A DNA stretch of 64,000 nt from Prostheceraeus crozeri (taxonomy: Eukaryota; Platyhelminthes; Polycladida; Euryleptidae). The stretch is taken from contig CAJQUW010005533.1 of the NCBI GenBank assembly GCA_907163375.1, forward strand, positions 1,017,001 to 1,081,000, in the 5' to 3' direction. A model generated the notes under the pieces. The model saw only the letters and a list, made by a program, of their open reading frames with translations. It had not been told where the DNA came from and did no database searches. Shown here piece after piece: positions 40,001 through 55,000 of the stretch (its first letter is position 1; each line of letters opens with the position of its first letter). Position numbers and translations under genes: made by a program.

Positions 40001-43000
40001 GATACAGAGCGTCAGCAATCTGCTGAAAAGATCATTTAATAACTTACCGTTAGAATTCACTCATTGCTCTGATTTTACTGTTTAATATTTTTCTATGATC
40101 TAGATGCAAACTAATTTGCACATCCTCTTCATAAAAGCAACGAATATTCTTTATACAAAGAATCAAGTATTTCAAAGTGTAAATGTATATATTTTAAGAT
40201 AAATTATTAAGCGAATACTACTATTGAATATGAAAAATATGATATATTCGTATATTTAAGTTTTATGCTCTAATAGCAATGTAATATAATTCGAATCTTC
40301 ATCGTCGATTCGATCTTGTTCAAACCTTCATGTCAGGTCGGCCGCGTGGCATCTCCTCTTCCATCTTCTTCTGTCGGCCCACTCGTCCTCTTCAACTCCA
40401 ACTGCCCTTATATCCCTTACATACATCTCGCTTCCTCAGCCCTTGCCGCCCTCTGCCCTCCTGGTCACAGAAGCATCCAATACTTACCTAAGGATGTTTT
40501 CCTCTCCACGTCTCCACACGTGTCCTATTCATCTTAATCTGGCTCCTCTTGCTTTTCCGACAATCCTTGCGACTTTCATTTACTTTCTAATTTCCTCACT
40601 CTCGCAGCGATATTCCTCCTGACCATCAAAGCAACATCATCACAGTGGCGTCAAGGACTCTTATATCGGCACTTCCTCGAGCCCGTACAGCAGCACCGGT
40701 CTGACTATGCACTTATACACCTTCAATTTAATCTTGGTCGTCACCCTCTTGCATCAAACTTCTCTCACGTCCTCTTCACAATCTCCATGCTGCTGTTCAA
40801 GGATGGCTCATAGGTGCAAAATCTCTCAACTTGCCTGATATTCTTGATATGGATATGCTTAATTTGACATCAATCCTTTCGTCCCCTCCCTTGCTCGACA
40901 CCAGCACCTCTCAGTTTTCCAGCTGGTTACCCTGGGCCCCTTTTCCTCCAAGGCACTATGCCATTGTCGCAGTCTAGCATTTGCTCCCTCTATGATATAC
41001 CGAAGTACTTAGCTTTAGTTTTCTTTAATTACTATATGACACCTATTTTAAAGCGATGTCATCACATTATGAAATGATTTCGCTTTAAACACTCAAATGA
41101 GACCATATATTCATTCCTTAATGTCTTTGATAAATAACAAGAATCTTACCTGCAAGATCTACAAACGTCAACTTTCCATGCTTTGTGATGCCACTGCCAC
41201 TGTCTTTATCTTCGCTCTCAATAAGTATAGTGAACAAGCTGTGACTTCTGCTTGAATATTCATTTGGATTTGTTGCATTGAATGCTCGATTTTTCATTCC
41301 TGAAATAATGTGCGAAATCTGAAGCTCACGCAGGTTGTCATTGTAACAAACAAATTTATCGGTAAACTGCTTCAATTACCTTAGGATAAAAACCTCACAT
41401 TAAAGAAACGTAGACTTTATTATCAAGGGATTCTACAGTTTCATTATGTAATTAGCAAGATAATAAGCGCGATATAAAAGGATTGCTATGGAAATCTGCA
41501 TGAATCATTGAAAGACATCAGAAAGATGTTTGACTATATTTTCCGCTGAAAATATTCCACCAAATTTTTTTTGCAGACATTTAGTGTAATGGCTATTGGT
41601 TATGCAGTGTGTTCTCGTGATCAGTATGCTTCGTGCACCATAACACAATAATGAGTGTCAATGATATGTTGATGCAGAAAGCGACTACAAGTCTTGATGA
41701 GAAACATCCAAATTTACTGAATCCATGATCGAGACAATAGAAGCATGTGCAGGACCGAATTATAGAACATCAAAATCATCCACAAGCACGATTTATCTGC
41801 TTTTCACTTTTTGATTGCATATTTAAATATAAGCAATTTAATTTGCTATAATTACATGTTCTTGAAGAAATGTGACCCGCTGCAAAATTTGTACAGGAAA
41901 ACAAGAGCAAAGGACCGAGTCATATATTTGAAGACAAAGCAACCGTTAAAATCAGAACACGAGGCATTTCGTCCGAGGCCTTTGTCCGAGAGCTCTATTG
42001 CTCGCCATTTACTTGCCAACGGATGTGACCTCTCAGATGTCAGAGAGCGTTTTCAGATTTTGTGTAGATCCGATGTCAGAAGTGTGTTTTGTTTCATGGA
42101 GGCTCTGGCCATTCAAACGATTGCTCCTGGCCTGTAGCTCGTGGTTGGCCTTGGGTTTGCCATGGCAATAGAATTGATTGCCGTCCACTTACCGTCCATC
42201 TTATTGTCCTTGTATCACATTGCACGTTATTAAGTTGTGTTCCTGTGATAAATACCAGCTCCGCGTCAACACATGACTTAGAGGGAACGAAAGGCCTCGT
42301 ATTCTGATTTTAACTGCTACTTTGTCTTAAAATATATGAATCGGTCCTTTGCTCTTGCTTTTCTGTATAAATAACTACATGTTTATCTTTTGACATGTAG
42401 CATTTTCTAGGGGAAATCGCAAGAACTCCGAACAAAGTGGAAAAATCAACTTGTTTTACGAATATATTTCAGCGACCTTTTGAATTTCAATCATTTTCAA
42501 TTTGACAAGACATGTGCACAAATATCTGAACAAAGTTCGAAAGCTTGCAAAAATATACAGAAAATACAAATTGATGGTGCTACATCTTCTGAGATTTTAC
42601 ATTTACATTGCCTTAACAGAATGTGCTGCTGCAAATCCGAAAGATATCTGCACATCCTATACTAACTACTGTATGTCAATAGTAGTAGTTTACTGCATAA
42701 TTAAGAGTTCATTTTACCTGTTTCAAGAACTGACATCAAATCGTCGAGCGTTTCACATTCGATCAGATACAAATTCTCCACGTAGAATCCTCGACCTTTA
42801 TGCCATCGCAAAGCCATCACGTTGTTGGTGTCGGGATTCAAAAGATCAACAATCTACGGCGGAAATACAACAGTAATAATCATATGATAATTTAAGCTAG
42901 ATAATTCATAATATGATGATTTCACATGTGATTATAATATATAGTGGGTGTTTAGCTCGTGTTCTAATCTTGATGTAAAACATTGAAATAATTTTAATTG

Positions 43001-46000
43001 AGCAATAATAATGCAAGAACTCAATAATGCAATTAACAATAAGACTTCAAAAAAGGGATCAAAGACCCTGTAATTTGACGTACTTTTTCAAACATAACCT
43101 GCGGGCTACATGATCTTTTAACAATTTAAGTGCAAATTCTACTCGAGGGTGGGTTGCATGAATAAAATTTATAGCGATTTAACTGAATCGATTTTTTGGT
43201 AATAATAATGTACTGTGGACATTGTTTATATTAATGTGTGTACACTGCACATTAATGATGAGACGGAAAGCGAAAGCGAAATAATCACGGAGAATAATGA
43301 TTCCGTCAGTGACGACGAACTCGAGATGTAAGATTTGAAAAAGTAGAACTAGAAGCTTGTGTTGAGTGTCGACATGGTATTGACCATTTTTTACTTATTG
43401 ATCGCTTCATATGGATTTTTATGAGAATTGGCTCACCCATTTCCGATCCTACCATTTTGATGCGTAAAGATACATGTAATTGTGAAAATGGATTTCTTAA
43501 ACAAACAGTTATGTTTTATAATGGCAAGCAACAACTGGGGTCTGAAATGTTTGTTGTCCATTTTTATATCTTTTTTATTGACAGCTTCTATACACATCGT
43601 TAAGCGTGTTAAGAAATAGAAAACGTCAAACTTTTGTGCAGTTACACTCCAATGGCAGTGGTTCTAAATAAACTCGTAAAAGCCTATTAATTGATCAATT
43701 TAGGTGTGAGTTCCTTATGAAGGCGGGTTACTGGATTATTTTTCAATTCATTTTCTATTCGAGGGCGAGTGCTATTCGATGGAATAGGGTATTATGTGAC
43801 AACTTGAATGCATTGTAGACTTTGCGCAAAGAACAGCTTTAATGATGATACACTTGGAATAAGTCTTACCTGCTCATTATAAATTTCAAAATAACTAGCA
43901 TGAATTCGAAAGCGAGTCATTTTGTTTTCTCGGATTTGACGATACAGATAGATAAATGCCCTCGGCATAACTCCGAAAACATCAGGATTTGGCTCTTTTT
44001 CCATTAAAAACTGAAATTCAAATAACAAATTGTCATGCCAATTAATCCAGATTACAATATTTGATGCAAATGATGACATACCTCACTTGGCGGTCCAGTA
44101 ATTGTATGAGTCTTGCCAGAGCCAGTTTGGCCATATGCGAAACACGTACATGCGTACCTAAAAGCATAAATATCAGCTACATAAGCGGCACGTATTTTGA
44201 TCTATCAACTTTAGGAGAATAAATTGGTCATTAGATCAAGTCAAGCCAGAAAAACTTTTGTTTAGATTTTATAGACCCACTGTATCAGATTCGCCGTAGA
44301 GAAGCTGTTGTCATTTACTTTTTAGTTGAAGAGGAAGTTAACCGAACTTCTACATTTTCCGGATACTACTACGAATAACAAGTACGATGTAACATCTCAT
44401 ATTGCATTCGTGTAATAAGCAATAATATTTTTGCAATTATGTGAATGAATGCATTCATCGCATTACCTTCTTGTATGATAAGCTCCTAATTTGCTTTCTA
44501 CAATTTGCCATTTGACATCAATTGTTGAATAATTATAATTATATAGCCTGATAAAAAATAAATTATCATAATTATAGCCTTCAAACCTGTCATTGACTTG
44601 CATTTCGCTGAATCAAATTGTAGCAGCTGTGTTCCGACTGAGCACTCATGTCAGCATGATGTGGTCATTTTGGGAAAATTGTCAGTTGAATTTCAAGCTT
44701 CTCTTGTCACTGTTTCTGAAAACTTAGGGCTGTGCGCCAGTTGCACCTGTTCGCACCGGCGCAAAACAGACATTATAAAGATATCTTTCCTGTCAATAAG
44801 AAAAAGCAATGCAAAATTACAATATCTGAAAACTTAGCAACATTTTTTCTCAACGTCAGGAAATCCTCCGGTTATTTTATGACAAAGTCGCGATTTTCTT
44901 AAAACTTCATTTTCATGATTATGAATTTATATTTCTGCGGAATCGGCATGTAGACCATCATTGAAAGATGTTCTCTTAGTTGGTTGGATTAATGACATTG
45001 TATGCTCACAATATATTTTTTTCCAGACATGATGTGACTGATATCAAAAAAGAATAAATTCTTTAGGCCTAACTGCATGGAATAAAACAGTAAAATATCA
45101 AATTGCTCGCAATTCACACATTTCGGTGCACTGGTCCGAGAGTCGCTGCAAGCAGATGAGACCTGTTCACCAGTGCACAGTGCATAGTGCTACTGGGAAC
45201 TAAATAGATTGGAGACGCCGATCGGCTTAAATGCCGAAGAATTCAACTTTTGGATTGAAGTAATAGGTGTTTTTTCTAGATAATTATCAATTCACATTCC
45301 TGATAGAAGTTATCACAAATCCTGATAGAAGTTTTCATGCTCACAATATAAATCGTTCATCATCATGTCTTGATATTCACATTGCGTTCCAGAAATGTTT
45401 GTGAACTGTGTCATTTTGTGCCTGTGGATTTTTTAGTTGCATCAATTAGACTGCGTGAAGCCAAAACAAGCAATTCGAGCTAAAATCAATTAATTTGATT
45501 CTCCTTACCCATCGAGAGCAAATTCAACCAGTCTTTTGATTCCACAATGTTCAAAAACATCTTGCTGTGTTGCTGTGTCTTCAAAAACCACATTGTACTT
45601 AAAGAATTTCGTAACACCTTGCCAGTCGATCTGTAATGAAATTTGGTGCATGAATTTTTATGCATGGTTAGTTAGTGTATTAGTTTTGGACAGAGGATTC
45701 TGCGCTATTGAAGTAAAGAGGAACTGCTCCCTTCTGGACAATGTATCATTGAAGTACAATCGAAAGCTTTATAGATAGATTGGCAACAGTTTTATATCAG
45801 GGATCATTTTGATAGGACTCTGATTCCGACTTCGACTCCGACTCCAGTAGTAGGCCTAGTAGGCAGTATGAAATGTAAATATTACGTCAGATACAGTCGA
45901 GACTCGCTATAACGAACCATAAAACTTTTATAACGAACATTCATCTATTGGGAACCGCATTCATGGATCCCATTTTTTCTTAATTTCAATAAGAATCGAG

Positions 46001-49000
46001 AGGGAAAATAAATTGTTGAGACTCACATTACAGTCAATATTCTGAAACTTGTGTGGCCACGATTCTTAATGTTGAATAATGCATTCCGGATAGAAGGTTA
46101 TGAAAGGAATAGTTCTTACACAGAAATTTGTAAACTTTTTTGTCTTACGACTTTACAAAAGAGATGTGATATTTCTAGTGTTTCACTATTCCATAAAATG
46201 GTAGATAGTAAGGTACAATCTAACTATTTAACTTCCTCGATTTATTGTAATGCTCCGAAGCGGCAAACCAATCACACATAACTTTTCAACGCTAGAAGGA
46301 AAAGCCGCTTACTTGTTAGAAAACATGATTTCATTCCAGTATTTACATGAAGTGCTAATAAGCTGAGTGACTTTGACTGTGTAACTGGTCTACTGGCTGG
46401 ACTCTGTCCTTCTTTCAAATGCCTGAGGTACATTTCAGTCAATAGTGACTCTATTGTTTTTTTCGATAGATGCTAATTTTTCTCTACTATAAATATAATT
46501 TTTTAGGCTGTGCATCTTAAATGTACAGGACCGCGCTTGGTTGGGTTTGAGCGTCCAGGATTTAGCGGTCGAAACGCGATCGTCCTGACAAAGTTCCCGT
46601 TAATGACCTCATTAAAAATAGTCAATTAATTTGTATGCATATTTTGTAGAATTTTTTCACGTTTTAGCTTAAGGAACTAATATTAATTAGCTAGATCTGG
46701 TATTTTGATTGGAAACAGACTTGTCCTCTTATCATCTGAATGGGCAGACTGTTAAATAGAATATTTTCAACATATAAGTGATTTTGAACAGAAGGACTTA
46801 CTCGCCAATTCACTACACACGAGGAGAGGAGAACCGTTGTTTGTCCTTCTAGTAAGTATTTTTAAATTTTTATACATTTTAGGATATAAAAATTTTCTTT
46901 TAAATCATATTTTGCACCTGCTAAAAATTAACTAGTCGTTAGCTTGTTTTTTTTTAAAAAAAATTTGTTACCTTGACGCACTTTGCTACGTTGAATAACT
47001 ATGAAATCATTAGGCTTTACGCATTTGCAAAACTGTATATAGGTAATGGCAGGGGATGGACCATCCCATTCTACGTGATTTCAGCGTCTCATTAATGTGA
47101 AGACAATTCCTTCAAGAGATATGAGAAAAGTATTCGTTAATTAGTTGACTTTTGACAACATCAAAACAAAAATTAGCGAGATTTTTAAATTACTGGAAAT
47201 CCCTACCTTAGCTGCTGAATTCAGGCAGGGCCTTGCTCTAGTATTCTCAAATATTCCGAAACAGCTCCTTGGAAACAGAAATTAACAACGTGTTTAAATC
47301 GATATTAAGACTTCATTGCGAAATTAAAATAATTGACACGAAAATTTCACGTGTGTGAAGTTGGTGGAGCCACACAGAGGAACCATTTTTCATTTCAGCG
47401 TGATTCTATTTCAGCCTCCTGATAACGAATCTGGGCTCAGATTTCACAAATTCGCAGCCGCTTTTGAAAAATTCAAGTGCAAAGTGGTTCCGCTAACTTT
47501 ATACACGTGGTTTACAGCAGCTCAACAAATCACGTGGTTCTTAAAGCCACCGTGCAGTACATTGGTCTCACTCTATGCAAATATTCGTACCGCGCGTGCA
47601 ACATTGCTTCAATCTCACTTGATTGACAAAATGGGCGCTTTGATCAAGATATTTTGTTGATGAAATTCGTTTGTCGACGAAGCAGACCACATCTATTCGG
47701 TGCAATGTAATATGTAAAATTTCATTTGTTATCCATAAATATATGATAGAAATTCGAAATAAGTAAATGAGTTTAGCAAAATTATGTTCTCATTAGGTTT
47801 GGATCAACTATAAGCACAAATGAAGCTATGGAAAAATGTTTGTTTTTGCAATTTTTACTTGAAGTACTCTTAAAGATACGAATGTCTTTTTATGAGAATG
47901 ATATCAGTTTGTTTGAAAATTGTTTGACAATTTTATTACGAAAACAAGGAATTGACAATTTAGCTATTAGAACCAAATTCAAAGAAATAATAAACATTTT
48001 ATGAATCTCTTTTGATAAGCATCCCAATGGCTGAATATGTTGTGTATGTTCTCTGGCGCAAAAGTAAATATTCCGATATTTTCCGATCGCAAGAGTAAAT
48101 GCAACTCCACAATTACGCATTCATCCCAATCACGAAACAGTTTATTGTTTGGTTTTCAATTGAAAGCAACTTCCAAATTTTCATAATAAATTAAATGTTG
48201 ACATATTATTCTTGTATCGGCAGTGCGAGCTACGTTTTATCAAATGCAAGCTTTCACAATTTTTATTGCATTTTCATGATGAAGCCAAACTCTGTCATGA
48301 GTGACAATCATATTCAATGCTATTTTTTTCAAAATCAATCAAAATTATTTTTCATAGCACATTTTTTACCTGTAAAAAAGCAGGGAATCTTACTTATTTA
48401 ACGGAAAATAACTTGGGCCTGCTTTATAAAATTAAGCACATTTTCAGCAGTGAAACATAGAGTGCTGCTTTTAATTGTGTTTCATTAATTTAAAATTAAA
48501 TAAAATTAATTTTTCGACTGAAGATTAAGCACTGATATAAATTGCGTTTCATGCAGATTTCGGACTGATAAAGTCGGATTTCTTTTATTCTGACCATTTA
48601 TAACTATTTGATTTTTATTGATCCTAGAATGCATTCTGCTAAACATTGCTAAATTAGCAATAATAATAATAAATAATTACCGGTTAAACTATCCTTCATC
48701 GGTTAATTTACGTTAAGCGCTTAACCACGGTTAAATAAAAATATCTATCTTTTATGAAAATTCAACCAAGTATCCTAACACTAATCCATTATAAACTAAG
48801 TATGTTGTGTATCCATGATCTTTACATCCAAAACGTCAGACAACAGCGCACTCAAAGAAATACACAGTTACCAGCTAATTGCTTCGAATCTCGAAGTTGA
48901 TTCGCTGGATTGGTGGAGGACAAATGGATGTTCTTTTCCAAAACTGCATAAACTCGCCAGAAGGTACCTCACAGTTCAGGCTACATCGGCGAGTAGTGAA

Positions 49001-52000
49001 CGCTTGTTCTCGGCGTATGGAAACATTCTATAAAAAATAATGCGTTTTACGAAGGAAACGGCAAATGCAGTATTGTTTTTAAACTACAACTCAGTCTGAA
49101 TGAAAAATCTTACACTTCCCGACAATTAGTCAATACCTTGTTTTTGTTTCATTAACATAAAATATTGTTTTAATCAAAGCATATATGTTCTTCGAATCCA
49201 ATTTATAATAATCAAATAAAAGTACAAGGTGAATTTTCGTGCCTTTACAGGTACACGTCGTTCAGTTTTGGCCTGACGACTATCCAACTATGATACTAAC
49301 TGGAATCCCAACTATGATGATGCAAAATTTTATTTTGATGAAAATTTTTTCTAATGGCCTACGTACATGTAAATGGATGCTTGATGATAATTCGCTCGAT
49401 GGCAAGTAAATACCTCTCACGCTCTAGCGTGAAGCATAGTTGAGTTTCTTGACTGATTTTGCATATTTGATCGTTTCGCCGGTTAATCGGTTAATTTGTA
49501 TTTTTTAACCGGCTAACCGGTTAAGCGAAAATTTTAACCGCTGCAATCCCTGCTCATCGACGCTAGAAATCCAGTACGATATAAAAAATTATTCCAAAAT
49601 CAGAATATTAGCTTTGAACATCATGCTTATTCGTCTTCCGATGCTTTATCTCGCTGCTTTGACCAGCACTGCTCAAAATGTACTCGTGCATCTAATCAAT
49701 AATGAATATCATCATTTTGTTTTCATTTTTAAGATTATTTCAAAACCTGCAATAACGGAGTGACTTCTCATTCAAAGAACGCTTTCTCCTGAAATCAATC
49801 AAGACAATTTGTTTTTTATTTTGCTGCCAGGATGGAGGCTGAAACAATGCTGGTTCATCTAATATTCTCTCTCACGTCATGCCATTGCCATTCATGGAGT
49901 GCAATTTGCATCCGCACATACTGTTATCAAATTAGTATTGAAAGGAGACTTTCTTATTTCTAATGAAAAATTGCACACTATAAGTCACTAAAATCTAAAA
50001 ACACATTAATCAGCAGGATAGTCGGAAGATGATTGACAAATGATTTTTTACGATTATTCAATATAATGGTGATTACACATCATTCTAGATAGGCTTTATC
50101 TGCTGCAGGGAAGCATCAACGCTAATTAGTTCTGCTCGCGTGATCCATTATTGACAAACTTTCTGCAGTCAAAGGTGATGAATAATTCAAATGTGGAAAT
50201 GTGGGTATGGCAAAGATTTTGAGATTCAATTTTTTATCAGATCATGTTGGTGTTTTCGCTTTCAGAATAGCAAACTTGATGATTTTTAAATCTGAAGAAT
50301 ATGACACGGTGTCATAATTAAAGATATTTCCGGTTTAAAAACGAATTATTCTCTGGAAAGGGGTATAAACGAGCTCGTAACCACATACACACTGTGGGTG
50401 TTGAATGGGAAATATTATATTCTCCTGTTATCCGAGTAATAAAGGTTTTGTAAAGAGATGCTGTTCAGGATGCTATCTTTGGACCGTTTATACAGTATGC
50501 AGCTCATGAGTGGAGATTTGCAAGTCGTAGTGACTAGGCTGCACGTCAAGTAGCTCTTGATAGTTAACCAACTTTTTTATGAAACAGGCAATGCTGGAAA
50601 ATCTGAGTTGATTGTGTCATTGAGCTTAAGAGCAATTGATACTCAATATTATTGCATTTATTAAAGCCTTCATTAAATATTTATTCAAGGAGTCATTTTT
50701 TGTCATAGTAATTGTACCGGAGCTGATGGACTTTGAATTCAATAACGAATTAAAATTGGCTCTAAGAATAAGAGACTGCATTCTGATTTGTTTGCACGAG
50801 TACCTTTCATTCAAAACAACAACTTGAGTAGTTGCCGACAATGTTACACTTGTACATTGTTCTCAATTCTTAACAAAATATACAAAAAAGCGCTCAGGAC
50901 AAAAGGAAACACTGGCTTGTCCACTTGGAATATTCCAAGTACAATAAGCCAGATGATGAACCGTAGAATTGCAAGTATCTGTGGATGATGAATAAAAGTC
51001 ACTAGCTCGGCAGTCCTTCAGTCATCTTTCATCTTTCAGAGACCATCTTACTGATTTCATTGTATTATATTGCGACTGAGATATGCTGAAGGAATGTAAC
51101 CATGAAATGTCGCTGAATGCAATCCAAAATTTTAAAAAGAAAATGCATGTGACGAGTGCTTATAAATATAAAAAACTTAAAGATGAATTACTTTGAAATA
51201 TTTAAAAATGAATTGGTAACAATTCGTAATAAAGCGCATGTTGCACGACTCAATTGCTTACTAGGTATATGAGAATCGATGAGGCCCTTGAACCGTGCAG
51301 GTTGAGTGTTGTGAAAATAATGCGTTATTTATCCCACTCAGCCATAGAGTAGGTATATAGTAGGTATAGTGTCAACTAAGAAAATGTCATCATTCGGTGA
51401 AAATTTATTTCAAAGGATTCAGTTTTTACGGAGACGTGTTCCTGAGGTCTAGAAACACACTTGATAAATTTTTAAGACAGCAAATATTTCCAAATTATTC
51501 CGGTATTTTCATACTAGCGATTTGGAATTTCAAAATGTAAGTAGTATGAAACTTATTAGATATGAAATAGAATGAAAAATTGTTGATAGAAGCGACATTA
51601 AAAGGAGATAAAGTTGATTGTCATGGAAATTTTATACAGAATTATAATTTAAGTCTTCATACAAAAATGTGAAAACTTGCTCTACAATAGAGTAAGTGCA
51701 TTCTGCTTCTTGGCTGAATTTTCTAACTTTTTAACTTTGCAAATTTATTTTCAGTTCTTTATCGAGCAGGCTAAACGGATCTGTTAAGTAAACACACTTG
51801 TCAAAACTATTAACTATCATAATTTATTCTGTCGTTAATAAGAATCATTGTGTAGAATTGAGTTATAAATGTTTAAATCAATTGTATTTTTGTTAGTATT
51901 CTTAGGTGTGATTTCATGAGTTGGTAAATTGCATGCATACATCATTTTTTATCTGAATCTTATAGCGGACTATTTACGTGTATATATACCACAAAATATT

Positions 52001-55000
52001 TTACTTTTTTCAGTGGCCGGTAATTTGTGACATGATCAACCGTAAGAAATCATTCTGATTAACAAAAACGGAATCTTGTAGTAAATGTCACTTACTTGGA
52101 AGTTAATTCTAAAAGTACAGCATTTCCTCTCCAAAGAAATCATACTCGAAGGATGATGACAATGTGCGTCAATGACATGTGCACTCAGCCTACAGTAATT
52201 TATTTCAGTGAGTGCAGTTCACATTTTTTGTTGCTAGATTGGTTCACTTTTACATGAATAATAAATTACAGGTTCGTAATGATTTCAGACTTTTCGTCAT
52301 TTACAAAAAATTTACGCATCAACTAGAACAGATGAAGCTTTCTTAATTTGCAGCTATTATGCGATGTTGTCCAGTCTAGAGCATAGCATTTGAACAGTAC
52401 AGTGGTATGTGGAATCAATCGGACGATGCTGACACACATAATTAAGCATGAAAATATGTTTAAGGAGTCAAAAACGCTTGAACATTCACTTTTGACATGG
52501 CCTCTGCATTTGAAATAATAATGGAAGAGTTCAAGTAATTATTCAATTTTTCATTTCACTGTCATGTTGTATTACTAATTGATTATGCATGGTATCGTGT
52601 GGCGTGCCGATGATTGAGTTAAGAATATTATTTGCCATGTCAAATTCGTTGAATAATAACCAACTGAATAATATTTCTCTGCCGTAAAGTCTTCTATTCC
52701 AATACAATCCGACTTGTCATGAATCTCATTATCCTGTACATCTGCCTGAATAATTTGGAACAGTTAATGAGCATGGTCAAAGTTTGGCATTGGCCGAAGT
52801 TTTCGGATTTCATTACCCAAATGACTCACTTGTCGTACTGCTGCAAGTAAATTGATTGTATATAATAATGCCCCGCAATAGCCTCGCTTGCATGTAAAGC
52901 ATGCTGCCTTACCATACCTCGTTTTATGCAGTCACTGTCCCACTAATATGTAAAAAATAAAGAAAGCTCGCTTTCAACTCTCGTGGTTTACGAAATTTTG
53001 CAATTATGTCAAGAAATGGCTCTTTGTCGAACTTCTCACTGCGTATACTCCTGGCCTCATGATCATAATGCTGCCACAGATGCGACGGCTCGTAGAAGCA
53101 AACTCTTCTCTTCTCCAGTCTTAATGCTACATGAAGAGATCAGATTAAAAAATTAATAAAGTTTGGAAAACGTGCATTAAGGCAATATATGCGCTTCGCT
53201 ACTGTGCATTATTTATTTTGGCTTACGTAGCCATGTCATGCATATTGTGTTCTATGAAATAATTTGCATTATTTATTATGATAATATATTAATTAATCTT
53301 GTTTTCTTTTGAGGACATTTTGCCCCATTTGCGACAACATTGCGCAGCAAAAATTTGGCAAAAATTGTAACCAAATGAAAGAGGAGATCAATGCGATTCT
53401 AATGACACCACTCCTAACCTTGTTTGATACCTACAACGGGCGCGAATTTCACTTGAAATTTTTTTTCGAAAAAAACTTCAATTTTGAAAATAATTCACAC
53501 ATCTAGGGGTTAATGGAATCGCATTCAGTCTTATCCAATAAGTGTACATAGTTAAGGTGCACATGTACATGCTGGTGTTTGCTTATGTTGTATATGTTGC
53601 ACATGTACGTGTTCATGGCAAGTCCGAACAACTTGTAGATCAAGACATAATTTAAGTGGCAAAAAATCTGCAAGAACATTGCGAATATCCTGTATATTTA
53701 GCAGAGAAACATATGATAACAGCCTACTATCTTTCTATTCAGGTGAACTGGCAATCTGCAATGGTTTATGATTATCAGTCGCGAGGCAAAGCCAAGAGCC
53801 TGTTCAGCCATTCTAGATGTCATAAGCTAGCTTGGACCATTCTAAGCTGCCTTGAAGAGCAGGGCAGGGAATCTTATGCAAAAAATTATTCAAGCCTGTG
53901 AGGACATTAATCTCGGCAATGTCCATGTGAATTGGTGTTCTGCAATATTTTGTAATTAGAACGCATGTATGATCTGTCGAATATGCATGTGCAAACATTC
54001 ATGTGTGTACTTTTAGGATGTAAAAGATCACAAATTACAATGTAATATTCTTTTATCTTGAATTTTTAAGCTTGAAAAACCGATTTTTTGAAGGAAAATG
54101 ATTAGATTTATTAGACCTCTAAAATTATTTGATTAAAAGCGCGTCCATGTCCGATTGGGTCTCTACCCGATATGATTCTCTTAAAGTAGGATTTTCCTGG
54201 ATGCTTTAATATTTCTAATGCGTATAGTGGGGTGATGATGTATGTGAGTGTGAGCTACACTGATGCCCACCAAGCAATCCATAACAATTATATAATCATC
54301 GTTTTTCTAATATTTTTGAAGTATGAAGTGCCATGGGATGCGTATGCATGGCTTTCCACACAAACACCGTATTGGCATAGGCGCAAAAACACGCTAAATA
54401 AAACATCAAATAAAATTTCAAGAAATTTTAGCAAATGCTTAAATGGACGCTTCATTATTGAGGTAATGAAACGACATAAATGAATTTAGAATTGATTAGG
54501 TTGTTTGTTAATATTAGTGGTTTATATCTTATATGAGTGAAAATAAATCCGCTTCAGAATGAAGTTTTTTGAAAGATGACATAACCAATTCATTAAAGTC
54601 AAGGAAAAATATAATGACGATTGTTAGACCTACACACTAGTGCAAAATGGGAAGGAAGATATTGATCGGCGTTTGGTATGCACAATGAACATGACTAAAT
54701 GGCGGGTATGGTTGATTGAGGCGCATTATCATTGTCCTTGATCTTCAGAACTTTGAGCAAGAGTCATGCATTGTGTGCCCATCAGTTCGAGTCGCTATAA
54801 ACCAAAGATTAAAAAATGGTGTAAACCCATTATCATGTCTGCTATAAGCCGATGATTGTACCGTTTCTGAATCTTCTCGTTGTCCTTAATTTCGTTGCCC
54901 TTAATATGCAGTACAACAAAGAAGGCCGCACACTTCTATAGCATGCTTCTTATTAAGTTGTCGCATACATATACATGAAACTTGTCTTTGTGAAGAACTC

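Noticed and set aside
40316-40537. 73-residue plus-strand ORF rich in proline and serine.
   Set aside because: Antisense of the RTE-like LINE tail; the pyrimidine skew explains the composition.
41811-42137. 108-residue plus-strand ORF.
   Set aside because: It lies across the left arm and interior of a TIR element and is not recognised as a protein.
43252-43330. Acidic run resembling the amino end of a piggyBac transposase.
   Set aside because: Only about 25 residues with no TTAA-flanked ends or catalytic motifs; acidic runs are non-specific.
51335-52189. CACTCAGC occurs directly before the CATAGAGTAG end at 51343 and again at 52182, as if an 8-bp target duplication around an 839-bp element.
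   Set aside because: The second CACTCAGC aligns with an internal position of copies 1 and 2 (ACATGATCACTCAATT), and similarity continues past it, so the match is a coincidence.
53309-54483. Three plus-strand ORFs of 65-83 residues, one starting with a CPIC motif.
   Set aside because: No splice-compatible neighbours, no recognisable domain and AT-driven composition; probably chance frames.
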